63,391 nucleotides of DNA from JBQLZQ01 sp052168355. Its GTDB lineage: Bacteria; Pseudomonadota; Alphaproteobacteria; DSM-16000; Inquilinaceae. The position numbers were made by a program, and so were the translations under genes. The notes beneath the pieces were generated by a model, which was given only the letters and a program-made list of their open reading frames with translations, was not told where the DNA came from and did no database searches. Position 1 is the first letter of the stretch. The number at the start of each line of letters is the position of its first letter. Below are positions 16,745-26,107 of the stretch, piece by piece. The DNA lies in assembly GCA_052168355.1 (NCBI GenBank), contig JBQLZQ010000058.1:1-63391 (forward strand), in the 5' to 3' direction.

Positions 16745-18022
16745 ATGAGCCATATCGACCTGTCGAACGACAGCGGTTTTACGTGCCGGGCGATCGCGGT
16801 CGCGGACGCCTCCGCCGACCCGTTGCGGGACTGGATCCTGACGTCCGGACTGGGCGGCGTGGGCATGACGGCGCTGGTCGAGGGACTTTGCAACCGGCTG
16901 GTCGAGGCCGCTGTGCCCCTGCTGCGGGTGACGATTGGGCACGACACGCTGCACCCCCAGATGGAGGGCACGGGCGTCGCCTGGCACCGCCAAAGGCCCG
17001 AAATCGAGCCGCGCGACTATTTGTTCGACGAGGAGGGAGGCACCGAACGGCAGGAGGAGTGGGAGCGCAGCCCCTTCTACGCCCTGTTCGAGCGCGGCGG
17101 CGGCGTGCTGCGCGCCGATCCGCGCCGCCCGGCGGCGCAGCGGCGCTTTCCCTACCTGGCCGAAATCCACGGAGACGGCTGCACGGACTATCTCTGCTTT
17201 GTCGTGCCGATCATGGAACGGCCGGACCCCAAGGACGGCCATTTCCTGTACGTGTCGCTCTCGACCGACGCCGTCGGCGGCTTCACCGACCGGCACGTGG
17301 CCCGGATCGAGGGGCTGATGCCGCTGCTCGCCCTTGCCGTGCGGAGCCTGGCGATGGAGCAGCGGGGTCAGATCCTGATGGAGACCTACCTGGGCACGGA
17401 CGCGGCGAACCGGGTTCTGGCCGGCGCGATCCGCCGGGGCGGCGCTGCGCGCATCCGCGCCGTCATCTGGTTCAGCGACCTGGTCGGTTTTACCCGCGTC
17501 GCCGACAAGACCCACGACGACGATCTTCTGGGTCTCCTGGACGCCTATTTCGACTGCTGCGTCAAAGCCGTCCACGGCCATGGCGGCGAGGTGCTCAAAT
17601 TCGTCGGTGACGGCGTTCTGGCGATCTTCCGCATGGAAGGCGACGAGACGGACCCGTGCATCCAGGCGCTCGACGCGGCCGATACGTTCTTTGCTTCGGT
17701 CGACCGGATCAACCCGGACCGGCAGGCGGCGAACCGGCCGCCGATCAGGGCCTGTCTGGGACTTCATGTGGGCGACGTGCTCTATGGCAATGTCGGCGCC
17801 CGCAGCCGCCTCGACTTCACCGTGGTCGGCACCGCGGTCAACGAAGCCAGCCGGATCGAGGGGCTGTGCCGGCAGTACGAGCGCGACGTGTTGGTCTCCT
17901 CCGCCTTCGCCAAGGCCTGTGGCGCCGCCAGGGACCGGCTCATCCCCGTTGGCCGCTACGCCCTCAAGGGGCTGGAAAGGCCGGAGGAACTGCTGACCTT
18001 GACCTCGCGGCTGGGATCTTGA
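16745..18022 (+). CDS. Class III adenylate cyclase with N-terminal sensory-like region
   Basis: The C-terminal part (from about residue 225) is a class III cyclase: the metal Asp245 in WFSDLVGFT, the adenine-selecting Lys285 and metal Asp289 in EVLKFVGDG, and the later RLDFTVVGTAVNEASRIE segment with Asp, Asn and Arg. This set predicts cAMP, not cGMP, synthesis. The first 220 residues lack membrane helices and resemble a soluble GAF-like sensor found in other proteobacterial cyclases, but no ligand can be named. It starts 22 bp after hemB. Its last 67 bp overlap the convergent hydrolase gene. Confidence 0.9.
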   Translation: MSHIDLSNDSGFTCRAIAVADASADPLRDWILTSGLGGVGMTALVEGLCNRLVEAAVPLLRVTIGHDTLHPQMEGTGVAWHRQRPEIEPRDYLFDEEGGTERQEEWERSPFYALFERGGGVLRADPRRPAAQRRFPYLAEIHGDGCTDYLCFVVPIMERPDPKDGHFLYVSLSTDAVGGFTDRHVARIEGLMPLLALAVRSLAMEQRGQILMETYLGTDAANRVLAGAIRRGGAARIRAVIWFSDLVGFTRVADKTHDDDLLGLLDAYFDCCVKAVHGHGGEVLKFVGDGVLAIFRMEGDETDPCIQALDAADTFFASVDRINPDRQAANRPPIRACLGLHVGDVLYGNVGARSRLDFTVVGTAVNEASRIEGLCRQYERDVLVSSAFAKACGAARDRLIPVGRYALKGLERPEELLTLTSRLGS

Positions 18023-19050
18023 GGGACGGCGGCCCCAGTCCCCAGGCGATCCAGAAAAGCGGCCAGGCAGCGATCGTGCCAGGCCGGCGGTCCGTCGGCA
18101 CTATGAAACCCGACATGGCCGCCGCTGTCGGGCAAAAGCGGTGTCAGGCAGGGATGACCGGCCCACGGAACCCGACGGTAGGCCGCCATCGGGATCCACG
18201 GATCGTCGGCCGCGTGGATGACCAGCGTAGGGATCGCGACACCGCCCAGGTAGGCGTTCGCGCTGCACGTCGCATAGTAGCGATCGGCCGAGCCGAACCC
18301 GTTCCGGGGCGCCACGATCCGGTCGTCGAAATCATAGACGGTCCGGACCGCCGCCAGCACGGCGCGGCCAGCCCGATCGAGCCAGGGGGACGACGCGACC
18401 TCCTGTTTCATCCGGGCCAGGATGTGGCGATGATAGAGGATGCTTCTCGGCATCATCATGCGGCGCATGCATTCCGCGAGATCGATGGGCGCGGACACGG
18501 AAACCGCAGCGTCCAGAGGCACTTGCGCTCCGTCTTCGCCCAAATACTTCAGCAATAGGTTGCCCCCAAGGGAATAGCCGACGGCGATGGTTCCATGGGT
18601 GGTCAGCGCGGCCGGGAGCGCGTTGAGGACGGCCCGCAGATCCTCCGTCCGCCCGGCGTGATAATGCTGGCGGCACAGGGACCGGGACGGACCGGCGCCG
18701 CGTAGGTTGAGCCGCAGCACGCAATGTCCGCGGGCCAGCAGCTGGCCGGCGCTGGCTCTGATATAGCCGCTCTCGGCGCATCCCGTCAGGCCATGGATCA
18801 GAATGGCCAGCGGCCGGCCCCCGGGCTCCAGCGGTCGGTCCAGCATACCGATCAGCCGGTCGCCCGTGCCGTCCGGCATGGCAAAGCTCAACCGCTCGCG
18901 GCCGGCCGAAAAGGGCAGCGTCCGGGTATCCGGGCCCGACAGCCCGATCAGCCACGACCGCACGGTCTGAAGGTCGCCGCCCCACCACGGGGCACGCGGC
19001 CGGAAGGGCGGATAGTCCGCCCCAGGGACCCGCGCCGCCCCGTCAGGCAT
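17956..19050 (-). CDS. YheT-family alpha/beta hydrolase
   Basis: The 364-residue protein has the YheT layout: PWWGGDLQTVRSWL near the N-terminus, the oxyanion strand LAILIHGLTGCAESGYIR, the nucleophile elbow VGYSLGGNLLLKYLG, a late acidic segment VIHAADDPWIP and the catalytic His in SGGHVGFH. Family members hydrolyse short esters, and physiological substrates are mostly unknown. The ATG at 19050 overlaps the stop of the upstream hydrolase (ATGCCTGA), which implies translational coupling. An upstream ATG at 19086 is an alternative. The C-terminal tail overlaps the cyclase gene by 67 bp on the other strand. Confidence 0.88.
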   Translation of the reverse strand: MPDGAARVPGADYPPFRPRAPWWGGDLQTVRSWLIGLSGPDTRTLPFSAGRERLSFAMPDGTGDRLIGMLDRPLEPGGRPLAILIHGLTGCAESGYIRASAGQLLARGHCVLRLNLRGAGPSRSLCRQHYHAGRTEDLRAVLNALPAALTTHGTIAVGYSLGGNLLLKYLGEDGAQVPLDAAVSVSAPIDLAECMRRMMMPRSILYHRHILARMKQEVASSPWLDRAGRAVLAAVRTVYDFDDRIVAPRNGFGSADRYYATCSANAYLGGVAIPTLVIHAADDPWIPMAAYRRVPWAGHPCLTPLLPDSGGHVGFHSADGPPAWHDRCLAAFLDRLGTGAAVPQDPSREVKVSSSSGLSSPLRA

Positions 19051-19897
19051 CGAGCCAGTCGCGGATATGGCCGATCTGGACATCATCCATCAGGGCCGGG
19101 GCATGGCCGCAGCCCGGGATCTCGATCAGCGTGGCGGGCGGACCCCTGCGGGTCATCTCCATGGCCGTCTCGGCGCTCAAAAGGTCGGATGCCGCGCCGC
19201 GCAGCACCAGCACCGGGCAGGTGACGGCATCCCACACGGGCCAAAGATCCACATCCTCCACGGGCTGGGACCGAAATGGCGCGGCAATGCCGGGATCGTA
19301 GGCCAGGCCCAGGGTTCCGTCGTCCCGGATGCGATGGCCATGCTCGGCCAGGTGTCGCCATTGGGCGTCGGTCAAAGGTCCGAAGGGGGCGTGGACGGCG
19401 CGCAGATAGGCTTCCACCGCGTCGACGTCGGCGAAGCTCGGATCCTGACCGACATAGCCTGCGATCCGCTCCAGCGCCGCCTTGGGGATGAACGGTCCGA
19501 CGTCGTTGATCACCAGGCGGCGGATCGGATTGCCGGGCTGGGCCGCCGTCACCATGCCGATCAGCCCGCCCATGGATGTTCCCAGCCAGTCGACGGCCGG
19601 CGCGTCCACCCGCCCCAGCACCACCGCCATGTCCGCCAGATATTGGGGATAACCGTAACCGGCCGGGTCGGCCAGCCGGCCGCTGCCGCCCCGCCCGACA
19701 ATGTCGGGGCAGATCACCCGGCGGTCCGGCGACAGGGCGCCGGCCAGCGGGTCGAAGTCGCGGCCGTTGCGGGTCAGGCCGTGAACGCACACCAGCGGCG
19801 GCGCGGCGGACACGCCGTCCGGGCGCCAGTCGGCGTAGCCAATGCGATGAAAGCCGGCGGCACTGAGGCCCAGAACATGAGAAATCTGCATGATCAT
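19043..19897 (-). CDS. Alpha/beta hydrolase
   Basis: This 284-residue single-domain hydrolase has the oxyanion segment LVCVHGLTRNGRDF, the nucleophile elbow WLGTSMGGLIGM and the catalytic His in IPGCGHAPALMD. It has no signal peptide, so it is cytoplasmic. The substrate is unknown. It is translationally coupled to the YheT-type gene that follows, so the two hydrolases are probably made together. The upstream 190 bp contains no recognisable operator. Confidence 0.9.
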   Translation of the reverse strand: MIMQISHVLGLSAAGFHRIGYADWRPDGVSAAPPLVCVHGLTRNGRDFDPLAGALSPDRRVICPDIVGRGGSGRLADPAGYGYPQYLADMAVVLGRVDAPAVDWLGTSMGGLIGMVTAAQPGNPIRRLVINDVGPFIPKAALERIAGYVGQDPSFADVDAVEAYLRAVHAPFGPLTDAQWRHLAEHGHRIRDDGTLGLAYDPGIAAPFRSQPVEDVDLWPVWDAVTCPVLVLRGAASDLLSAETAMEMTRRGPPATLIEIPGCGHAPALMDDVQIGHIRDWLDA

Positions 19898-20089
19898 GGT
19901 CGGAAGACTATGGGGTGCGGCCGACCCCGCGCCAAGGCGTGTCGATGACGGATTTCGGACAGCGGCACGGCGCCGCCGGGGACGACGTCAGAATTTGTCG
20001 CGTTGCGGTCGGCGTGCCGCCTTTCCTTCCCCGGCACCCTGGGCTAGACATCGCGGCGTGGGCGGGCGTGGCGGGAAGCGGACCGAACG

Positions 20090-22471
20090 ATGAGATGGAT
20101 GTGGCGAATCTTGGGGCTGCTGGCGGTTGTCGTCGTGGTCGCGGTCGTTGGCGGGATCGTCTGGCTGCGCACCGGCCTGCCGACCGTCGAGGGCACCATC
20201 GCCCTTCCCGGACTGGACGCCCCCGTTACCGTCGTCCGCGATGCCGACGCCATCCCCCACATTTTCGCCGAGTCAGAGACGGACGCCATGTTCGCGCTGG
20301 GCTATCTCCACGCCCAGGACAGGCTATGGCAGATGGACATGCAGCGGCGGATCGGCGCGGGCCGTCTGTCGGAACTGGTCGGCGGCGCCACCCTGCCGAT
20401 GGACCGGCTGATGCGGACCCTGGGCCTGTATCGTCTGGCCGAGGCGGAGTACGAGCGGCTGCCGGCCTCCAGCCGCGTGCTGATGGACCGCTACGCGGCC
20501 GGGGTCAACGCCTGGATGGATACACGCAGCGGTGCCCTGCCGCCGGAGTTCTATGTCCTGCGCTACCGGCCCGACCCGTGGCGGCCGGCCGACAGCCTGG
20601 TCTGGGGCAAGCTGATGGCCATGCAGCTGTCCTCCAACTACCGGGAGGAGTTGCTGACCGCCCGCATCGCGGCCGCCCTGGGTGAAGACGCGGTGGACGC
20701 GCTGCTGCCGCCTTCCGTCGGCGCGCCACCCACGACCCTGTCGGGATCGGCTGCCGGGATCGGGACGATCGAGCGCCTGGCCGCGGCCCTGCCGCCGCCG
20801 CTGGGCCCCAACCGGGCTTCCAACGCCTGGGTCCTCGCCGGCGACAGGACCGCGACCGGCGCGCCGATCCTGGCCACCGACCCCCATCTTGGCCTGGCCG
20901 CCCCGATTCTCTGGTATCTGGTCCATATCGAGACGCCGGATCTGACCCTGACCGGCGCCACCGTGCCGGGGGCGCCGGCGGTGCTGATCGGCCACAACAC
21001 CCATGTGGCCTGGGGCCTGACGACCACCGGAGGCGACGTCCAGGATCTGTTCGTCGAACGGCTGGACCCGGACTCCCCCGACCGCTACCTGATACAAGGC
21101 GGCAGCGCCCCGTTCGAAACCAGGACCGAACGGATCGCCGTGCGCGGCGCCGATCCCGAGACGGTGACCATCCGCCATACCCGTCACGGTCCGGTCATAT
21201 CCGACATCGCCCCCGACACGGCAGAGGCGCTGGCCGAGGGGGAGGTCATGGCCCTGGCCTTCACCGCCCTGGCCGACGACGACACCACGGCGCAGTCCCT
21301 GTTCCTGCTCAACCGGGCCAGGGACGCCGCCGCGGTCCGGGCAGCGGCGCGGCTGTGGGTCGCCCCGCAGCAGAACCTGTTCTACGCCGACACAGCGGGA
21401 ACCATAGGGTTCGTTGCCGTCGGCCGCGTGCCCTTGCGCACACAGGGTGATGGCAGCCGGCCGGTGCCCGGCTGGACCGGCGAGTACGATTGGACCGGCA
21501 CGGCTCCCTTCGCGGCCTTGCCCCAGGGCGAGAACCCGGCCGCCGGCCTGTACGTCAATGCCAACAACGCCATCGTCGGCCCGGATTTTCGCCCCTTCAT
21601 CGCCCGGCGGTACGACGAGCCGTACCGCGCCCGGCGGATCGAGCAGGTGCTCGACGGCGTCGGCGCGGCCGACATGGCGGCAAACCAGGCCCTGCAGATG
21701 GACACCGTGTCGCTGGCGGCCGAAGCCCTGATGCCCGCCATGCTGGCCGTGCGCGCGACCGAGGCCCGCGCGGCCGAGGCCCTGGCGGCGCTGCGGCGAT
21801 GGGACCACCGGATGGACCGCGACCGGCCGGAACCGCTGATCTTCGTGGCCTGGCTGGAGGAGCTGGGCCGGGTCCTCTACGCCGACGAACTGGGACCCCT
21901 GTTCGAGGATCTCGACGCTTCGACGCCAAGCCTGATCCTGGAGACCCTCGGCGGGTCGGGCGCCTGGTGCGACGATACCGGAACCCCCGACCGCACCGAG
22001 ACCTGCGACGACGCCCTGGCCGTCTCCCTGGCCACAGCGCTCGACCGGCTGGAGGCGGCCTTCGGTTCCGATCCGTCCGCGTGGCGGTGGGGCGAAGCCC
22101 ATATAGCCCCCCTCGCCCACCAGGTGTTCGGGCGGATCCCGGTGATCAACCGCCTCATCGATCTGTCGACGGCCACCGATGGCGGCCGGTTTACGGTCAA
22201 CCGAGGCTCCTTCGCGGATCGCAGCGACGACGGGCCGATGTACCGTCACGTCCACGGCGCCGGCATGCGCGTGGTTTTCGACCTGTCGGATCTGGCGCGG
22301 TCTCGGTTCGTCATCGCCACGGGCCAGTCCGGCCATCCCCTGTCCAACCAGTTCGGCGCCTTTGTCGAGCGCTGGCGCGACGGCGAAGGCGTCGCCCTGA
22401 CCGGCGACCGCGCGGCCCTTGCGGCAACGGCAATCGGTACCCTTATCCTGACGCCGGCGTCCGCGCCATGA
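20090..22471 (+). CDS. Penicillin acylase family protein (Ntn hydrolase)
   Basis: The 793-residue precursor has an N-terminal membrane anchor or signal (ILGLLAVVVVVAVVGGIVWL) and the acylase alpha-subunit region (AMFALGYLHAQDRLWQMDM). The predicted nucleophile is Ser244 in NRASNAWVLAG, exposed as the new N-terminus of the beta subunit after self-cleavage. Beta-subunit landmarks include TDPHLGL, NTHVAWGLTTT and the late YVNANNAIV. Members cleave amide bonds of beta-lactams, acyl-homoserine lactones or N-acyl peptides in the periplasm, and the substrate here is not determined. The stop overlaps the ilvA start (ATGA). Confidence 0.93.
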   Translation: MRWMWRILGLLAVVVVVAVVGGIVWLRTGLPTVEGTIALPGLDAPVTVVRDADAIPHIFAESETDAMFALGYLHAQDRLWQMDMQRRIGAGRLSELVGGATLPMDRLMRTLGLYRLAEAEYERLPASSRVLMDRYAAGVNAWMDTRSGALPPEFYVLRYRPDPWRPADSLVWGKLMAMQLSSNYREELLTARIAAALGEDAVDALLPPSVGAPPTTLSGSAAGIGTIERLAAALPPPLGPNRASNAWVLAGDRTATGAPILATDPHLGLAAPILWYLVHIETPDLTLTGATVPGAPAVLIGHNTHVAWGLTTTGGDVQDLFVERLDPDSPDRYLIQGGSAPFETRTERIAVRGADPETVTIRHTRHGPVISDIAPDTAEALAEGEVMALAFTALADDDTTAQSLFLLNRARDAAAVRAAARLWVAPQQNLFYADTAGTIGFVAVGRVPLRTQGDGSRPVPGWTGEYDWTGTAPFAALPQGENPAAGLYVNANNAIVGPDFRPFIARRYDEPYRARRIEQVLDGVGAADMAANQALQMDTVSLAAEALMPAMLAVRATEARAAEALAALRRWDHRMDRDRPEPLIFVAWLEELGRVLYADELGPLFEDLDASTPSLILETLGGSGAWCDDTGTPDRTETCDDALAVSLATALDRLEAAFGSDPSAWRWGEAHIAPLAHQVFGRIPVINRLIDLSTATDGGRFTVNRGSFADRSDDGPMYRHVHGAGMRVVFDLSDLARSRFVIATGQSGHPLSNQFGAFVERWRDGEGVALTGDRAALAATAIGTLILTPASAP

Positions 22472-23688
22472 CGGACGCGGTGACCGTCGACCACATCCGG
22501 GACGCGGCCGCCGCGATCGCCGCCGAGGTTCCGGTCACCCCGACCGTCACGGCGACCCGCCTGTCGGCCCGCCTGGGGTGCCGGATCAGCCTGAAGCTGG
22601 AAAACCTGCATCACACCGGATCGTTCAAGGAACGCGGCGCGCTCAACAAGCTGCGGACGCTCGACGACGACCAGCGGCGGCGCGGCGTGGTCGCCATGTC
22701 TGCCGGCAATCACGCCCAGGCCGTGGCCTATCATGCCGCCCGCTTCGGCATCCCGGCGACCATCGTCATGCCCCGCCACACGCCGTTCACCAAGGTGGCG
22801 AGCACGGAAGGGTTCGGCGCCAGCGTCGTGCTGATCGGCGACTCCCTGAGCGAGGCCCGCGCCCATGCCGAGCATCTGGCCGACACGGCGGGGCTGACCC
22901 TGATCCATCCCTATGACGACCCGGCGATCATCGCCGGTCAGGGTACGATCGCGCTGGAAATGCTGGAGGTGGTGCCGGACCTCGAGGACCTGGTGGTGCC
23001 CATCGGCGGCGGCGGGCTCATCTCCGGCATCGCGGTGGCGGCCAAGGCGCTCAAACCCGATCTGCGGATCCTGGGCGTGGAAGCGGCGCTGTATCCCTCC
23101 ATGTCGGACACCCTGGCCGGGGTCACCCGAACCTATCACGGTGCGACCGTCGCCGAGGGCATCGCCGTCAAGGAGCCGGGCCGGATCACCCGCCGGATCG
23201 TAAGACGGCTGGTCGACGACATCATCCTGGCCGACGAGCCGGCGTTGGAACGGGCCGTCCATCTGCTGCTGACCGACCAGAAACTGCTGGCCGAGGGAGC
23301 CGGGGCGGCGGCGCTGGCGGCCGTTATGGTCGACCCCGCGCGGTTTACGGGCCGCCGGGTCGGGCTGGTCATCTGCGGCGGCAATATCGACAGCCGGATG
23401 CTGTCCAGCATTCTGATGCGCGGGCTTGTGCGCGATGGGCAACTGGTGCGGATCCGGATTGAGATCGAGGATGCGCCGGGCGCCCTTTCCAAGGTTTCCC
23501 GCATCATCGGCGAAACCGGTGGCAACATCGTCGAGGTGATCCACCAGCGCCTGTTCTTCGATGTTCCGGTCAAGCGGGCCGATCTGGACGTGGTCCTTGA
23601 AACCCGCGACCGCGGCCATGTGTCCAAAATCATCGAGGCCCTGGCCGCGGGAGGGTTTCCCGCCACGATCATGAGCGCTCTCGGCTAA
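22468..23688 (+). CDS. ilvA: Threonine ammonia-lyase with C-terminal ACT-like domain
   Basis: This PLP enzyme deaminates threonine to 2-oxobutyrate, the entry to isoleucine. The 406 residues include the PLP-lysine motif HHTGSFKERGALNK, the SAGNHAQAVAYHA segment, and the phosphate-binding loop VPIGGGGLISGIA. The C-terminal stretch (VRIRIEIEDAPGALSKVSRI) is an ACT-like regulatory domain, as in the shorter IlvA/TdcB class. The ATG overlaps the upstream acylase stop by 4 bp. The 280 bp downstream of the gene are AT-rich and empty. A second family member lies at 47970. Confidence 0.95.
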   Translation: MTDAVTVDHIRDAAAAIAAEVPVTPTVTATRLSARLGCRISLKLENLHHTGSFKERGALNKLRTLDDDQRRRGVVAMSAGNHAQAVAYHAARFGIPATIVMPRHTPFTKVASTEGFGASVVLIGDSLSEARAHAEHLADTAGLTLIHPYDDPAIIAGQGTIALEMLEVVPDLEDLVVPIGGGGLISGIAVAAKALKPDLRILGVEAALYPSMSDTLAGVTRTYHGATVAEGIAVKEPGRITRRIVRRLVDDIILADEPALERAVHLLLTDQKLLAEGAGAAALAAVMVDPARFTGRRVGLVICGGNIDSRMLSSILMRGLVRDGQLVRIRIEIEDAPGALSKVSRIIGETGGNIVEVIHQRLFFDVPVKRADLDVVLETRDRGHVSKIIEALAAGGFPATIMSALG

Positions 23689-23968
23689 AATCAATATGTA
23701 ACGAGATATTTCTGATTTCTTGATCAAATAACGTCTATTTGCATATTGTTAAGCATTATTTCTTGCTTTTTTGGCTCGCCTCATCCTCACCGCCTCCTTT
23801 GCCGAAGACCATGCTGCGATGCGGAATACCGTGGGTTCAACCCCCGACATCGCGTCGTCGGTGACCGCCGTCGATGGCGGCGAAGGGCTTGACGGTTAAG
23901 CTTTTTTCAATCTTCAAGCACCACCATGCAGACGTTTCCTACACTTGGTTGAACTGGACAGCACGCTC

Positions 23969-24832
23969 ATGCTGATCGTCGTCGGCGCCATAATCGTTGT
24001 TTTGAGCACGCTGGGCGGTTATTCGGCCTTGGGCGGCCATCTCGGCGTGCTGTGGCAGCCGTTCGAGGTGGTCATCATCATCGGGTCGGGCATCGGCGCG
24101 TTCATCACCGCCAACCCTAAGCAGGTGCTGACCGGCACCATGAAGGCGATCAAGGAGAGCTTCGGCGGGCAGCGCTACAACAAGGAGAGCTATCTAGAAC
24201 TCCTGAGCCTGATGTACCTGATTTTCAAGCTGGCCAAGACCAAGGGCATGCTGGCCCTGGAAACCCACATCGAAAACCCGGATGAAAGCTCGCTTCTCCA
24301 GCAGTATCCCAGTATCGCCGGCAACCACCATGCGCTGACCTTCTTGCGCGACTATTTGCGCCTGATGTCCCTGGGCTCGGAGGATCCGCACACCCTGGAA
24401 GACCTGATGGACGAGGAAATCGAGACCCACCATCAGGAACGGCATCAGATCGCCGGCGCCATCCAGACCATGGCCGACGGCTTGCCGGCCCTGGGGATCG
24501 TCGCCGCCGTGCTGGGCGTGATCAAGACCATGGGCTCGATCACCGAGCCGCCGGAAGTCCTGGGCAAGCTGATCGGCGGCGCCCTGGTCGGAACCTTTCT
24601 GGGGGTCTGGGTGTCCTACGGCTTCGTGGCGCCGCTGGCGTCCACCATCAAGGCGATGTACGACGCCGAAACCAAGTATTTCCAGTGCATGAAGGCGGGA
24701 ATGCTTGCCCACCTGCATGGCTATGCCCCAGCCATTTCCGTGGAGTTCGCGCGCAAGGCGCTGCTGGCCAACGTCCGGCCCGATTTCTACGAGGTCGAGG
24801 AACGGACGGCCACGTTGACCCCGGCCACCTGA
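23969..24832 (+). CDS. motA: Flagellar stator protein MotA
   Basis: MotA with MotB forms the proton-driven stator of the flagellar motor in the inner membrane. The ATG gives 287 residues. A TTG at 23945 adds eight residues and cannot be excluded, and neither has a strong ribosome-binding site. Helix 1 (LIVVGAIIVVLSTLGGYSAL), the cytoplasmic loop with charged residues, and the last two helices (GLPALGIVAAVLGVIKTMGS and GTFLGVWVSYGFVAPLAS) match the family, including the helix-3 proline. motB follows 22 bp later. The AT-rich 280-bp upstream spacer holds no clear sigma-28 or sigma-54 site. Confidence 0.95.
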   Translation: MLIVVGAIIVVLSTLGGYSALGGHLGVLWQPFEVVIIIGSGIGAFITANPKQVLTGTMKAIKESFGGQRYNKESYLELLSLMYLIFKLAKTKGMLALETHIENPDESSLLQQYPSIAGNHHALTFLRDYLRLMSLGSEDPHTLEDLMDEEIETHHQERHQIAGAIQTMADGLPALGIVAAVLGVIKTMGSITEPPEVLGKLIGGALVGTFLGVWVSYGFVAPLASTIKAMYDAETKYFQCMKAGMLAHLHGYAPAISVEFARKALLANVRPDFYEVEERTATLTPAT

Positions 24833-24854
24833 CCGGCATCGGGGTACCGGAAAC

Positions 24855-25976
24855 ATGGCAGCCAAAGAGTCGGGGTCGAACGAACCCCAGGTCGTTATCA
24901 TCCGGAAGAAGAAGAAGGGCGGCGGCGGCCATGGTCATCACGGCGGCGCGTGGAAGGTGGCGTACGCCGACTTCGTCACCGCGATGATGGCCTTTTTCCT
25001 GCTTCTGTGGCTGCTCAACGTCACCACCGACGAGCAACGCAAAGGTATCGCCGATTATTTCGATCCGGCCAACATCGCGCGGGCGACCAGCGGGTCCGGC
25101 GGCGTGCTGGGCGGCACCTCGGTGTCTTCGCCGGGCCAGATGTCGTCTCCAAGCTCGCCGCTGACGCTCTACACCAGCATGCCGGGCCGAAGCGAGCCCG
25201 TGGACGACAGCGACACGCTGGACGACGGCTCCAGCGAGGAGTTCACGGATGCCGAAGTTGACACCGCGCGGCGGATGAACTTCGAGGAATTCCGCCAACT
25301 GGCCGAGGATCTGGAAGAAGAAAGCGGCCGCCCCCCGACCCAGGCCGAATTGGAAGAGGCTCTGGCGGCCCAGGAGGAAGCCCAGTTCGAAGAGGCGGCC
25401 GAGCAGCTTCGCCAGGCCATTCAATCGGTTCCGGAACTGGCGGATCTGGCCGAAAACCTGATCGTCGAGCAAACCCCCGAGGGGTTGCGCATTCAGATCG
25501 TCGATCAGGAGCAGTATTCGATGTTCCCGATCGGCAGCGCCGAGATGTACGGCAAGACCACGCAGCTTCTCAGCCTGGTCGCCCAGGTCGTGCGCAAGCT
25601 GCCCAACGATATCTCGATCAGCGGGCACACCGACGGCACACCCTATGGCAAGGATGCCACCTACGGCAATTGGGAGCTGTCGACAGACCGGGCCAACGCC
25701 AGCCGGCGCGCATTGATCCGCAGCGGCCTCGGGGCGAACCGGATCGCCACCGTCGTCGGTCGCGCCGACACCGACCATCTGTTCCCCGACGAACCGGAAA
25801 GCCCGCGCAACCGTCGGATTTCCATCGTTCTGCTGCGTGACACGCCGGTCCCGACCACGACCGCCGACGCCGGTGCCGCCGCCCTGGCCCCAGCCCCGGC
25901 CGACGCGGCCGACGCGGTACAAGACACCGGCACGCCCACGCTGCTGCGCGAAACGACGGCCGCGCCTCCGCCCTGA
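24855..25976 (+). CDS. motB: Flagellar stator protein MotB
   Basis: The protein has 373 residues. After a basic His/Gly/Lys-rich N-terminus comes the single helix AYADFVTAMMAFFLLLWLLN with the proton-carrying Asp. Then comes a plug and linker, a Glu-rich coiled-coil-like stretch (about residues 135-190) and an OmpA-like peptidoglycan-binding domain (ISISGHTDGTPY, ELSTDRANASRR, NRRISIVLL). The C-terminal tail of about 35 residues is rich in Ala, Pro and Thr. It forms a proton-type stator with MotA, with which it is co-transcribed. Confidence 0.96.
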   Translation: MAAKESGSNEPQVVIIRKKKKGGGGHGHHGGAWKVAYADFVTAMMAFFLLLWLLNVTTDEQRKGIADYFDPANIARATSGSGGVLGGTSVSSPGQMSSPSSPLTLYTSMPGRSEPVDDSDTLDDGSSEEFTDAEVDTARRMNFEEFRQLAEDLEEESGRPPTQAELEEALAAQEEAQFEEAAEQLRQAIQSVPELADLAENLIVEQTPEGLRIQIVDQEQYSMFPIGSAEMYGKTTQLLSLVAQVVRKLPNDISISGHTDGTPYGKDATYGNWELSTDRANASRRALIRSGLGANRIATVVGRADTDHLFPDEPESPRNRRISIVLLRDTPVPTTTADAGAAALAPAPADAADAVQDTGTPTLLRETTAAPPP

Positions 25977-26107
25977 TCCCGGCCGCCGCCGACGATTGAC
26001 GGTTGGCATTTGCCGCTTCCGGTCTTTACTGTTGGTTTCGAGCCAAGCGCCCTGCCGCAAACGGACGCCGCTCCAACAGATCAACAGGAAGGCGCAACCG
26101 CTTGTCC

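Noticed and set aside
23689..23968. Flagellar sigma-28 or sigma-54 promoter before motA
   Set aside because: Neither the TAAA/GCCGATAA pair nor the GG/GC 12-bp spaced pair is present at acceptable match. The region is AT-rich but unassigned.
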